NCBI GenBank assembly: GCA_036346205.1
Contig: JARFJB010000408.1
Span: 2,843,501-2,907,500, forward strand
Direction: 5' to 3'
Origin: Vesta saturnalis
Lineage: Eukaryota > Arthropoda > Insecta > Coleoptera > Lampyridae
Length of the DNA stretch: 64,000 nt
Shown here: positions 44,400 to 56,332 of the stretch, one piece after another
Layout: each line of letters starts with the position of its first letter
Numbering within the stretch: position 1 is the first letter of the stretch
Position numbers and translations under genes: made by a program
Notes under the pieces: generated by a model
Database searches by the model: none
Told to the model about the DNA's origin: nothing
The model's input: only the letters and a program-made list of their open reading frames with translations

Positions 44400-46160
44400 C
44401 AGATGTTATGGCATTCAGAAGAGAGAGGTGCTTATCAATCCAAAAAAAACAAGAATGCTAATTAAACAATTAATATCCAATTCATTAGCACTTCAAATAA
44501 CTAGAGAGTGTAAATCCCATTTATAAGGGTTTCACTAAATTTTACCACTCTGAAGTTTTAGCAACCTTCTCTGTCGTTGTCTAACGACCAAAAACTGGAG
44601 TGCCTTTTTTCTTTATCATCCCAAAAACTGAAAACTGGTTCTTTTAAGCTTGACCTGCGAGATAACCTATATTTTGATTATTTTTGGATTTATTCAATAT
44701 GTAAAAATAAAATATCGCCTTTAGGATAGGCAACTTAAATTCACTGAATGCATTTTACGACTAATAGGTATCCTTCGGAGTGATGATTGATGACAAGTGT
44801 GCGTCATTCTGACAGATTGTTTCTATCTGAAAGTTTCTATCAAAGTCGTATTGTCCTAGCCCCACTATCAGTTTCAACTTCACTCTCATTATCAGGTAGA
44901 AATGAATAATGATCCAAGGCGTATATGATTTATAATTCACGAATAGAAGGCAACTTGGACTATCAAATTTGACAGTGATAATAACAAGTTCATTAGTCTC
45001 TTGAAGTTAAAATAGTATACGTACTCCGGTGGAAGAACTTCATTATTATTCTCTCGAGAAATAGTTCACTTCTCTCGCCCAACTAACTTTTCTGTCCAGA
45101 ATAATGATGTTCATACCACCTTGGTGCGTAATATACTGTTACTTGTTATTCATTCGTAAATTTCATTAAAAATGCGAATTTATGATAGAAATATATTTAT
45201 AATGACATTTCTAAATATCTCGTCAACCGTGTTTTGAAGCATTATTACGACAACGGGTTGCTAATTGTCAAATTGCTGCCATACGCAAGCTTGGTATTAA
45301 TGATAGTAATGTATTCGTTTTTCAAACGTCATCGATACTACTGCCTTGTAGAAACTGGCCAACAATCAATTTTACATGTTAGTACCATGCAAAAATGATT
45401 TTTTATTGTTTATGGTTAGTTAGGTTAATGGATGTTTATGAATTAGTAACGAGTGAAACAAAGTGTCGCGCTTGTTGAGTAGTAAATTAGATTTAGCTTA
45501 AACGACCGATGAATACATTACTATATAACACAGTACCGACCAATGTAGCAATGTGAACTTCAGTAATTGCATAAATAGTAATATTCACACCAAAAAATAA
45601 TATTTGCACAGAAATGTGCAATAATGTTATAAAACGCGGGCGGTTAAACTCTTTCTTAACAGTCCGCTTATGTTACCAGGGTGATATCAACGTCTTAACG
45701 ACTGTTGTGTTCTCTTTAGCGATAACAAAGAACGGAAAAATTAAAATTATTGTTACAAGCTATGAGAATTGTAAAAATGATAAAAATTAAAAGTACAGTT
45801 AGCACACAGTTTCCTTAAATTTTTCACTTTTGTAATTCACATTTGTTATTCGTTGGAGAGGTCAGAAGTTGTTTGTTCCAAAGGCGAAAACTTAATTCAG
45901 AGGTAGATTTGTTGAGAAGCTCTTTAGAAATTTTGATTTTTTGCTCACTGTGATTTCTCGATATATTGCTCAGTGACCGCTGTAGACTATCACGCTCCAA
46001 ACTTCTTTAATCTTATACAATCCCTTCCAGATATTTTTTAACAGGTCAAAACTCTTGAAGCTGGTATTCTGTTCTGTGAACACTGCTTTTCTAGATATTT
46101 TATCTTTAGGGGTTTATATTACCCCCGGTCTTGAGACTTGACGATAAAATGGTATATGGC
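44400..46160. other. AT-rich stretch without a recognised gene
   Basis: Nothing beyond short chance frames. Confidence 0.4.
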
Positions 46161-46164
46161 ATTA

Positions 46165-46290
46165 GACGGTCTAGGACATTTGTGCGCGGCGGTTTGGACG
46201 CCGCCATTTGGGCGCAGCCGTTTACGCGTGGGGACACTTGGGCGCGAGACATTTGGGCACAAGACACTTAGGCGCGAGAAAGTGTCAACG
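46165..46290. repeat. GC-rich degenerate short tandem repeat
   Basis: Variants of GACATTTGGGCGC with a spacing of about 15-18 bp occur at least six times (GACATTTGTGCGCGG, CCATTTGGGCGCAG, GACACTTGGGCGCGA, GACATTTGGGCACAA, GACACTTAGGCGCGA). It also holds a small palindrome GGCGG...CCGCC. It is a sharp GC island in AT-rich DNA and open frames through it are artefacts. Confidence 0.65.
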
Positions 46291-46294
46291 TTGG

Positions 46295-47385
46295 GATATA
46301 GGAACACATTAAGTGTAAATAATTTCAATTTGGAATAAATGAACAAACATTTATTAAATCATTATTTATCCTGAGAAGTTAATGTAATTAATTAAGCAAC
46401 ATTGAAAGTATAATTTTAAATAAGGTGGTAGTACGTATATTAGATAACAATTTAAAACAATTTTTCAAATTTCACAAAATAATTTTAACATTTTTAACAA
46501 TTTTAATAGATAATATTACTACTGATCAAGATAACTGTGTGTTATCCAAACGTTTAGACTGTATGACTTTAATATACAAATACACCATTAATAAACCCAA
46601 AAAAGATAAGTATTTTAATATCATTATTAATATTTATTAGTAAATGTTATGCGTTATATAAGCCAGACAATACACCATTAGGCATGCAGTACAGTATGCC
46701 TACTACAGCGTGTATAGTAGTACACGCCACCTCAACCATGACGGAATTCTTATCAGAAATCGATGGTGATTAACAAATTGTTACAATATGTTTTCACAGT
46801 TAGGGTGGGCTACATCACGTATGAACATTTAGCCTTTCTACTTTTAGGTCCTATTCTTTATCTGTTGTAATAAATTATTGTTCAGTTCACGATTTAGTAC
46901 ATCTGCTTTAATCATTTTCGCCATTGTACTATAACTGAACACTTTCTGGAAAAATGGTAAATATGATGCTTGTGGTTTTATCAGCACTGCCTAAGCACAA
47001 ACACATTCTTGGAATTTTTATTTAACTCGTGTAAATCCATGTTGCAAGCTGGATTAGTCTATCAGAACACACTGCTCTTTATATTTGGGAACCTTCAGCA
47101 ATACTTACGTACTTGCAGATTCTAGGTACATTTCTCCTGGAATTATGACCTTGAGAAATAACAGGTTTGACCTATTACAACATTAGAATCTTGTATCCTT
47201 TGAAAATTTTTTTTCCTAGAACTCATCTGCAAGTGATTGCAATATTTTGCTTCGCTCTGCAGTTAATGAACTTTCCGGTGGATCATTAATTTTTAAAAGA
47301 ATATCGATTTCCCGCAAAAATATTGGCCAATGTTGATGAACCCTAGAGGTCAATGAAGTTAGGACTGCTACCTATCACCTATCGT
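46295..47385. other. AT-rich stretch without a recognised gene
   Basis: No motif-bearing open frame was found. Confidence 0.4.
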
Positions 47386-47387
47386 TT

Positions 47388-47389
47388 GT

Positions 47390-47466
<77 letters not shown>

Positions 47467-47484
47467 GTGTGCGTGTGCGTGTGC

Positions 47485-47516
<32 letters not shown>

Positions 47517-47737
47517 GTGCGTGTGCGTGTGGGTGTGCGTGTGGGTGTGCGTGTGCGTGTGAGTGTGAGTGAGCGTGAGCGTGCGTGTGCGCGTGCGCGT
47601 GCGTGTGCGTGTGCGTGTGCGTGTGCGTGTGCGTGTGCGTGTGCGTGTGCGTGTGCGTGTGCGTGTGCGTGTGCGTGTGCGTGTGCGTGTGCGTGTGCGT
47701 GTGCGTGTGCGTGTGCGTGTACGTGTGCGCGTGCCTT
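47388..47737. repeat. (GT)n and (GTGTGC)n compound microsatellite, about 350 bp
   Basis: A pure (GT)n of about 70 bp passes into GTGTGC hexamers with interspersed variants (GTGGGT, GTGAGC), then a long regular GTGTGC block at 47,600-47,725. Alternating purine-pyrimidine sequence of this length could adopt left-handed DNA. All long frames across it are low-complexity artefacts. Confidence 0.95.
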
Positions 47738-47923
47738 GCCTTTTTGCTTTGTGGTCTGTTCTCTTTTCTTCGTATTACCAAAGAGGTTGAATAGTTCGCC
47801 TAAAAATATGTTTCATTTGTTCTAAAATTCACATTGTATTTGAGAAATCTGAAAGAACTGTGGCAGGATCTGTAACAAACAAAATACACCCACGTACACA
47901 CAAAAATAAAAAACACCGAACAC

Positions 47924-47951
47924 GTTTCAATAGCTACGCTATTATCATCAG
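47924..47951 (-). ncRNA. Hammerhead-like core (a)
   Basis: On the minus strand CTGATGA, one T, a perfect 6-bp stem AATAGC/GCTATT with a GTA loop, then GAAAC. The two invariant boxes are intact. CCG before the core and CGG after GAAACGTGTT could pair as a short helix I. The one-base excess before helix II weakens the match. Confidence 0.5.
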
Positions 47952-48053
47952 CGGACGACTAATCAAAAGAGGTTGCATAGTTCGCCTAAAAATGTGTGTT
48001 ATTTCATTTGTTCAAACTTCCACACTGTACTTGAAAAATCGACTAGTCGACCG

Positions 48054-48081
48054 CTGATGATGATAACGTAGCTATTGAAAC
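48054..48081 (+). ncRNA. Hammerhead-like core (b)
   Basis: CTGATGA, an imperfect stem GATAAC/GCTATT with a GTA loop, and GAAACGCGTTC. ACGCGT after GAA could form the minimal helix III known from type I hammerheads. It is the inverted partner of core (a) in the same unit. Confidence 0.5.
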
Positions 48082-48340
48082 GCGTTCAGTGTTTTTTTGA
48101 TTTTTTGTGGTACGTGGGTGTATTTTGTTTGCTCCACATTGTAGGTTGGACGGCCGTGTGTTGTTCCACACCATATATTTTATTTTAACAGAACAGGTGC
48201 AATTATGAAAAATTTAGAACAACTTTGTATTATTTTAATATGTTTTGTATTTGAAAAATCTGGAACACTGGAGCTGTGGCAGGATCTGTACAAACAAAAT
48301 ACACCCACGTACCGCAAAAAATTAAAAAAGCATCGAACGC

Positions 48341-48368
48341 CTTTCAATAGCTGCGCTATCATCATCAG
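48341..48368 (-). ncRNA. Hammerhead-like core (c), decayed
   Basis: Minus strand: CTGATGA is intact and the stem GATAGC/GCTATT mostly kept, but the second box reads GAAAG instead of GAAAC. Same place in unit 2 as core (a) in unit 1. Confidence 0.4.
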
Positions 48369-48465
48369 CGGTAGACTAGTCAAAAGAAGTTGCATAGTTC
48401 GCCTAAAAATATGTGATATTTCATTTGTTCTAACTTCCACATTTGAAGAAGGGAATAGTCGACCG

Positions 48466-48492
48466 CTAATGATGATAGAGTACCTATTGAAG
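48466..48492 (+). ncRNA. Hammerhead-like core (d), decayed
   Basis: CTAATGA replaces CTGATGA and GAAGC replaces GAAAC. Same place in unit 2 as core (b). Confidence 0.35.
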
Positions 48493-48664
48493 CGCGTTCA
48501 GTGTTTTTTTAATTTTTTATGGTACGTGGGTGTATATTATTTGCTCTACATTGTAGATTGGACGGCTGTGTGTTGTTCCACACCATATATTTTATTTTAA
48601 CAGAGCAGATGCAATTATGAAAAAGTTGAGAGCACCTTTGTATTATTTTAATATGTTTATGCTA

Positions 48665-49940
48665 ATTGTATTCCAACATTTTTTTGTTAAAAGTACATTA
48701 GGGACATTGATCCATCTCGGTGTTACATTTCGAAAATTGTAACACATGGTTCTTACTAGAATTAATGCAGGTCCCTACTATATTTAAAATTCGAGTTTTC
48801 AAGTATCGACTACGTAAGCGTCAGTCAATTTATCGTATATATTATCTGTACAAGTTGCTTAATGTAATTCACGGTCCCAACATATAATCCCACATTGCAT
48901 TATATAATTATTATTAATGAGGTAGATCGTGTACGTGGTAAGGGTCTTGTGTATATAAATGTTGAAGTAGGTTCGACTAATAAGTTACTATTACTTATAT
49001 CAAATATTTGATCATAAATAAAATTGAAATGTTTGAAAATGTTCAGCTACAACCACCATTTAAAGCCGTAACATAACATTTTATGAAGCGGAAAGCTATT
49101 TACTTCCATTAAAACCTTAGTGATTACATTTTTGAACATATAACTTATAATTTTATTTTATTACGGCTGTTTTTTCTTAAAATTTTGAATGTTAATTTTT
49201 AAAAAGAAATGGTAGTACACGCTGTGTTAAAATAAATTTGATATATTTTTAATTAAAAATTTCACTTTTAAAATGAGGGGAAGGTATCATATTTTTAACC
49301 GTTTATAGTATGCCTTAAAAGTATTGTTATAGCAACGTTTTAAGGCATAGAGGGTTTATTTGAATAAAACATGCAATTTAGACACAACGATGCTTTCATT
49401 TTTTCATCTTAAATATGATTTTTTTTTTTGTATGAAGCAATTACTGCATTGTTCTTTATAATTACTTGAAACTTAATTGTTTTGAATAAACAACTACTTC
49501 ATTGCAATACTAGAAATACTGTAAGGGTACATCTGTATGCTCCTTTTTCATTGCTTTGGTTTAACATTTTCGCGCTTTCTTAATCAATTCCGTCTTGTCT
49601 TAAAAAGGTTACTAAAGTTTGTGTAAAACTTTTGCAGTGCTAATATGTGGGTGAAAGATGGATCTTACACAGCGCGCTGAGACTTTACCACGAACATTAA
49701 TAACTACGAATATAAATGTAATTTACATGTTAATATACAAGAGGTTGTTCACAAATTCAATCAATCGAATGTATAAAAGTGCAACTTTTATTATCACTTG
49801 CTAGAACTTAATCCGATTTGATAAGGCTTCCAACATGATTATACCGTTGACTGCGCTGTAATTAAACACAATTTCACGAAAAACGCTCTTCGAAACTCCA
49901 CTTTGATTTTAACCCGTATTACCCGGGGGATACCAATTGG
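48665..49940. other. AT-rich stretch without a recognised gene
   Basis: No open frame with family motifs. Confidence 0.4.
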
Positions 49941-49944
49941 TAGT

Positions 49945-50200
49945 GTTTAACACATATTTGCGCTATTTCTCTCATGGTCACTCCAACTCCTTTTGCACCA
50001 AACACTTCAGTCTCAACTCCTGACCATAGTGCCAGGCTACCATCCTCCATCTCCACAGCAACCTTTCCTTTCGCTTTCTCTTCGATACACACAGAATATT
50101 AAGCTACCTTTCATACATTACATTCGTAATATCAAATTCTTTACCTTGCATACCTCTAACATTCCAACTCGCCAGTCATTCCTTGCACAGTCGTCAGCAA
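49945..50200 (-). pseudogene. LINE AP-endonuclease fragment
   Basis: On the minus strand WNVRGMQGKEFDITNVMYER, then after a stop LNILCVS, and in a shifted frame EKAKGKVAVEMEDGSLALWS, GVETEVFGAKGVGVTMREIA, ending at a stop after YQLVSPG (about 49,930). This is the start of an exo/endo-phosphatase type endonuclease: WNVRG, the ET-K block (degraded here), the YSG-like WSG and GVG. The catalytic Glu of the ET block falls at the frameshift. No RT follows, so only about 250 bp of the LINE remains. Confidence 0.6.
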
Positions 50201-50219
50201 GGGGGCTTGTTTGTTTTGA

Positions 50220-52150
50220 CCTTTACCGCCCCTCGTGGCCAGGTCGATCCCATACCTGTTTATCAACTATAATTAAAAAATCATTACCAACTAGAATCTA
50301 AACAAAAAAATTTACATAGAAATTTTTAAAAAATATTAATTGCTTTTTAATCGTTAATTTTAGATGTATACATTACTTATAGTTTTTGATAGAAAATGAA
50401 AAGTTATTTCCCATGTATAAAAATTATACGGGGTGGTCCATTTAAGTTAAGTGGGTTTTTGATGTTTGAAAAATATAAAATAAGAATCCTGTTCCTAAAC
50501 ACCCTTTACGAAATATCGAAATCCTACACAGTGCAAATGGAACCCTTAAAAATCAGAATAAATCGATATAAATTTGTGTTATTCAAAGTAAGAGGTTTTC
50601 GTGTTTGTTGTTTAAATTGAATATGTTTTCTTAAAATCACAATTTTCTCAAAATTGGTAAGCGATACATATAGGGAACGTTGAATAAAGTTGACTTAATT
50701 ATTAACGTATCATCTAAAAATTACATAAAATACAGGTCGCTGTATTTAAAAAACATAACTGTGATATATTATTTTTACTTACATAATTTTCAATCACATG
50801 ATATTTAAATTGGATTGTTCCTGATGCAATTCTTGGTTCTCGCGCTACCAAATTGCGATCAAGTGATTTAATTATTTTTCATTTAGATTTCCGAGTTAGA
50901 GTTAGTGATTTGTTTATTTAATTTAATATTTATTTTTTTATTCTTTTCTTTTATTGTTTTCTACGGATTCGATCTAGTTATCTAGTTTTATCGTTAGAGC
51001 GAATAGAGCGGATTCTTATGACAATGCTATGTTTGTGTATTGTTATGGAAAGGGGGTTTATGGCAGGGATATAACATTAAGTAGGATCTTAAGCTGTACA
51101 TTTTTTTACGAATCACATCCGGCATGTTTTGAGTATTTATACTACTGTTACAAATACGTATTTATGATTGTTTTATTGTTTTAATCTAAATCATGGAAGG
51201 GGTGTGTTTGAAAATACGTAAATGTAAGAACAAAGCAGTTCAATGTACCGAGAAAGTAAGGGAGGTAGCTGGCTGTGCCTCAGTAACAACGATTCATTAC
51301 ACAGCTTAAGAAAAAAAGAGTTTTTAATAAAAATGGCGAGAAATCGGTGGAAAATATTTTAAAGCCTTCGAGGCGACCGCTGTAGGTGTAGTAGTGGCAT
51401 CGAAACATAAAAACGTGATTATCTGACAAAAATATGATGAAAAGTTCATCCAAAAATATTATTATTGTAACATTTAAAAAAATAAATCAAAAACTTTGCC
51501 ATTTCTTAAATAAAGTGGTTAGGAACTGTTACAGTTTTGTTTTGAAAGTGTTCATAATTCTGGTTTAAATTAACAAAGTTGAGTGAACTGGTTTAGGAGA
51601 GCTTTCCATACCTCATCTTTTACCTTACAATTTATTGCTATATATTTTTTACTAATACCGCTAGAGGGCGATACCTCCAAACCTGACATTTTTTTGCGAA
51701 GTTTTTAAAGATTGAAGTACAACGATATAACGTTTTTACATGGTTAGACCAAACAAAGCCTAAACTGGTGACGACAGTAATTGCATATCTCGTTTTAAAC
51801 TGGAAACATTAGGAAACATATCAATAAGACATGAACATATGCTTATGTAAAACGACCAAAAAATTTCAACTGGATGCTAATATCGGTTGTTTTTAAGTAA
51901 TAAAGGTGCAACATAGTTAGAGACTATTAACATTAGATTGCACGATTTTTACGTATTTAATTTAATTTCACCAACCAAGAATATATCATTAATGTTTGTG
52001 TTAATCCAGTGGACGGTTTCCATTGAATATCGACTAAGCTTTGGAAACAAAAATATTATTAATGTCAAAATACTAATTTGATGAGATCGCAGTGTTAATG
52101 CAGAATTTTATAAGAATGCCTTTGCCACTTCAGGAAGCGGTCAAAATTAT
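50220..52150. other. AT-rich stretch without a recognised gene
   Basis: A transposon-end-like GGGGTGGTCCATTTAAG at 50,430 has no clear inverted partner. Open frames are short. Confidence 0.4.
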
Positions 52151-52154
52151 TGGT

Positions 52155-52412
52155 ATTTATTTTTATTTTTTGCGAAATGCGTCCATTGCTGCAAGGTTGT
52201 GTGCATTGCAGTATCTTCCAGGACGCCGGTGTGTAAGTAGAATATTTTCCGGTTTATCAACGTGCTTTCGTATAACGAGAAGTGTGCTCCACCCTATATA
52301 CCACAGACGGGGTACCCGAAGAACTGAATAAAACGTAATAAATGCTTTAGCGTATATTCTGTGGACCGATGAAGCACCATTCGATAGCGATGGAGGAATC
52401 AATTCGCACAGT
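52155..52412 (+). pseudogene. Tc1/mariner-like transposase fragment running into a microsatellite
   Basis: NASIAARLCALQYLPGRRCV, FRITRSVLHPIYHRRGTRR (52,175-52,325) matches the helix-turn-helix region of arthropod DUF4817-type transposases (AARLY...YPxRRCPS...ETGSV). In another frame LWTDEAPFDSDGGINSHS (52,357-52,410) is the block around the first catalytic Asp, where relatives continue N-M-H-V-W. Here the Met-His codons lead straight into the (CA)n tract. The segment normally lying between the two blocks is deleted. Confidence 0.6.
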
Positions 52413-52946
52413 ATGCACACACACACACACACACACTCACACACAAACACAAACACACACACACACACACACACACACTCACGCACCCACACACACACAC
52501 ACGCGCGCGCGCTCACACTCACACTCTCAATCACACTCACACTCACACACACTCACACTCACACTCACACTCACACTCACACTCACACTCACACTCACAC
52601 TCACACTCACACTCACACTCACACTCATACTCACACTCACACTCACACTCACACTCACACTCACTCACACTCACACTTAGACTCACACTCACAATCACAC
52701 TCACACTCACACTCACACTCACACTCACACTCACACTCACACTCACACTCACACTCACACTCACACTCACACTCACACTCACACTCACATCACACTCACA
52801 CTCACACTCACACTCACACTCACACTCACACTCACACTCACACTCACTCACACTCACACTCATACCACACTCACATTAACACTCACACTCACACTCACAC
52901 TCACATTCACACTCACACTCACACTCACACTCATACTCACACTCAC

Positions 52947-52984
<38 letters not shown>
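52413..52984. repeat. (CA)n / (CTCACA)n compound microsatellite, about 570 bp
   Basis: A short (CA)n and mixed part (52,413-52,510) passes into a long array of ACTCAC hexamers with occasional breaks (52,520-52,946) and ends in (CA)n. It is bounded on both sides by transposase fragments of different families. Long frames (for example 213 codons of Thr-His-Ser) are artefacts. Confidence 0.95.
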
Positions 52985-52988
<4 letters not shown>

Positions 52989-53400
52989 AATGTTCCTTCG
53001 CTGATTCAGAATCTCTCCGACTGTGAAATACGAGCCGAATGGAATTTATCGTGAGAGATCAGCGAAACAAGTTTATGGAGAAAACGTTATCAGAGATGGA
53101 AGGGTGATGAAATGGGTTAGAGCTTTCAAAGTTGGTCCGTTCACACAGCTCAATTAAGCTCAAAACTTGATCGGGTCATTTGATTGGTAACAATTGACCA
53201 CCCTTCGTACAGTCTTGGTCGAGTACCTAGCAGTTCCTAAATTTCTAAATTCCTAAATTTGAAAATACATTTGGGTGGTCAGTGCCATAATCAGGCGGCA
53301 GACTTCTATGAGGATGGTATTCAAAATCTGGTTGAACGAGACGATAAGTGCCTTAATATTAGTGGAAATTATCTATAAGAGTATATTATGGTTCAGCTTT
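52985..53400 (+). pseudogene. mariner transposase remnant, N- and C-terminal parts only
   Basis: NLSDCEIRA, EISAKQVYGENVIRDGRV and MKWVRAFKVG (52,998-53,145) match the N-terminal helix-turn-helix part of mariner transposases. After an internal deletion, IDHPSYSLGRVPSS (53,195-53,237) is the DHPPYSPDLAPSD block with the third catalytic Asp no longer present. HNQAADFYEDGIQNLVERDD followed by KCLN (53,285-53,370) is the normal C-terminus. The first two catalytic Asp regions are gone. It is a different subfamily from the other Tc1-type copies in this window. Confidence 0.75.
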
Positions 53401-53404
53401 TCAT

Positions 53405-56325
53405 GTAAAAATAATACTGTTAGAAATGTATACTTGTTGTTAAATTTTAAATTTTAAAACGGTACTTACTTAAAAAATACGCCTCATATAACGATATACA
53501 AAGAAGAAGGTCGAAGAACACCTGGGAATCACAAAAAGAAAGATGTGTTGAAAATACAAGTAAGAAATAAAAAGTAACATCTTTTAAATTATAGACTGAA
53601 CTTTGTACGAGTAGCCAAAGCGTACATGCATTTTGTTAAAGAAAATCAAACGGCGCGGCGTAACGACAGCAGTATATTCCCCTCCTTCAGTTCATAAATT
53701 AACTGTTTAAGGTTGACACAGAGAAAACAACTAGAAGCAGCAGCAATGAATTAACCAAACTTCTCCACATATGAGAAAAGAGCAGTACAAAATTGACCAT
53801 TATATTGCGACTTAAGAATGTTATAAATGTAAAACCATATGTGCGTGAATTTTGTAATGTAAAAATTTAGGTAATTTAAATTGATAAAAATGCTATATTT
53901 CATGTTTTGCATTGTGTCTAATTACACTAAAGGAGGTGATACATTACTACTCTTTTAAAAACCTATGCAGATTTATGATATTTCAAAAATGGATTTAAGA
54001 AGGCAACTAGACTACTTTGTACATTTCGTGTACATTTTGCAAGAGTGAATAAATTAAAAATGTCTTTCCGTATTTACCTTATATACTCTTTACTAACGAA
54101 ATACAAACATAAGAAAGTCATGTACTGGCCACATCAGTTCTACTTTATTTTCCTACTGCCATCGTTACTCCTACTACAAAGTACCAACATGTAATGGCTT
54201 CTTGCCGTGATCGCCCCATTTTAACCGGCCTTTAAATATATAAATCAGAAGTTAGCTTCGGTTATGAACCTTACAAACAGTTCACATTTTGGACAAAAAT
54301 AGCATGCGTTACATTTGACATTAAAATTTAATATAACGCTATGTTGTATGGTAATGTTACTGTTATATTCGAAGTATACACTCTACCTATGCAATCATGT
54401 CCATATACCAGTATGTGTGTTAGAAATGCGTAGTAAAAGTGAGTTTATAATAAAAGTTAATGGTTTATAGCATCTTCCTAAAAATATAAATTAAATTTAA
54501 TCTTAATTTGTGAGCCATTTATTGCATTTTATATTTATAAAAAGAGCAAGACGAATTGCTTTATACATTTTAATATTTCAGTAAAAATTTAATAGTATTT
54601 TTGCTGAAAACAAAACGAACGAATAAAGTAGATACAAATTTAAACAGCAAAGATTATGTTTAAGGTTTTCTTAAGAATTATCTATTCAATCCACTTTTAT
54701 CCTTTTAATTAAATTATATACAATCCTTTAGGGGTTTATTGAATAATTATTCCTTTATAACAAAGGATATTGAATTAAGAAGAATATGATTTAAAATTTA
54801 ATAAGTTCGTAAGACAATTGACCTAATTTATGTGTCAGCGTGTTAAAAATCAATATTGTGAGAAACTGAAAAATAAGTTACACACTTTAACCTCTTTCTA
54901 AATCAGATTACCTATAGGAATCCAATTTTATATATTTTACTTCAAAGAGTTTTTGATCGTTCAGCTAAAAGTTCAACGGTGAATTGTGAAATGAAAAGTA
55001 AATTTTGTCACATGTATATTTAAATATGATGCTCAAGGTAACTGAACTAATAACTGTTATATTGTGATATAAGTAGGTTTTGGTGATTGAGACATACAAC
55101 TGTACTATAATAAACAAGACCAAAAAATAGCTAGAAATAGAACTCCACGTGTCAATCATTGATATCCTGGATAGATTCTAAAAATTAAAGTAATATTATT
55201 TGTTTTCGATAATCTAAAATTAAATTATTGCGTTATACAGTGGTAAACTATTGTATTCTTTTCAAATATACAAACAACCTGGACTGTTCTAACCTTTTTA
55301 GTTAATCTACCCCTTACATTACAATTAAATACTACAACCCACGTTTCGTCTGCAGGAAACAAACAATAAAAAAATCTTTAAAAGTTATTAATTTTTAGCT
55401 ACATATTTACCTTTGAACTTATTCGTTCGTAACAAAAACTTATAATAAAAACATCTTTAGGTCAAATCAACAGTTTCTATACTAATCGAAGTGCATATAA
55501 CAGCTAATTTAAAAAGATATAGCGGGTTCAAACGGCATTAGAGCTTTGCGCGGACAAATATCTGAACAGGTCAAGTTGCTCGTCGTGATGGACAGTTACG
55601 CTACCCTGTTTTAATCCGCAAACAAAAAGGGGGTACACTAGCATAAAACAGGGAAACTACTTCAACCTCACTTTTTGCTCGCCACTAACGGCAAACGGTT
55701 ACCTGGGTCGATTCTGAAACGGAATGCTCCAAAGCACTCCAATATAGCTCTTACTATTTGTCAGCCTCTCTTTTAAATTTTTACTAAATTCCACTTTTAA
55801 AATTGTTGCTAAATTAAAGTAAAGAATCTCCCCACCATTGGGATCAATTTTAGTTTACTCTCTTGTTCAAATAAACTATCTCCATCCCTATGTCAATTGT
55901 GATAATTGATGTATATTCAAATTAAATTATGATAGTCAGTCAATTAAATAATACAGAAATAGAAAAGGTTAACGCCCTTTCGCATCGGTGTACTGTACCT
56001 TTACAAACAAAATTTAGCACTTAAAAGAAACTCTGTAATTCAATTTAACAAACATCTATTAAAATTACTTAACCCTAATATACTTACCCAATAAAATATC
56101 GGAATTTAAATAATCCGGGCTTCTGAAACCCGTTATATAAAATCACGTATAGTCAGAATAGAAACAAAGTTATTAAAGTAAAGCTTCTATTATTTTATTT
56201 ATTTATACACATACATTAGAAACGTAAGATTAAATAATATGAAAGTGAACATTTTTGTTTAAAATTTTTGTAGGGAGTAGAGAAGCATTTAGTTCACATT
56301 CTAATGCTATGCTCTCTACAGATAT
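53405..56325. other. AT-rich stretch without a recognised gene
   Basis: No motif-bearing frame or repeat array was seen. Confidence 0.4.
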
Positions 56326-56332
56326 TATTTTT

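Larger units (their letters stand above)
47778..48660. repeat. Tandem inverted-repeat units with hammerhead-like cores
   Basis: Two units of about 416 bp (GTGGCAGGATCTG at 47,860 and 48,276) each contain two inverted arms: AATACACCCACGTAC...GTTTCAATAGC...CATCAGCGG and its reverse complement about 100 bp on. A partial unit (GTTCGCCTAAAAATATG) precedes at 47,778-47,850. The arms carry hammerhead-like cores in opposite orientation. No coding capacity is present. The arrangement resembles clustered Penelope terminal repeats or a foldback element. Confidence 0.75.

Noticed and set aside
47368..47825. Open frames of 69 to 145 codons of Val-Cys, His-Thr or Arg-Val repeats, and similar frames at 9,646-9,907 and 52,163-53,054
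   Set aside because: They are translations of GT/CA microsatellites in every frame and have no gene-like signals.
50430..50460. Transposon-end-like GGGGTGGTCCATTTAAG preceded by TATAC
   Set aside because: No inverted partner with a matching inner sequence was found within several kilobases. CCACCCTATATA at 52,290 lies in transposase coding sequence and fits only over a few bases.
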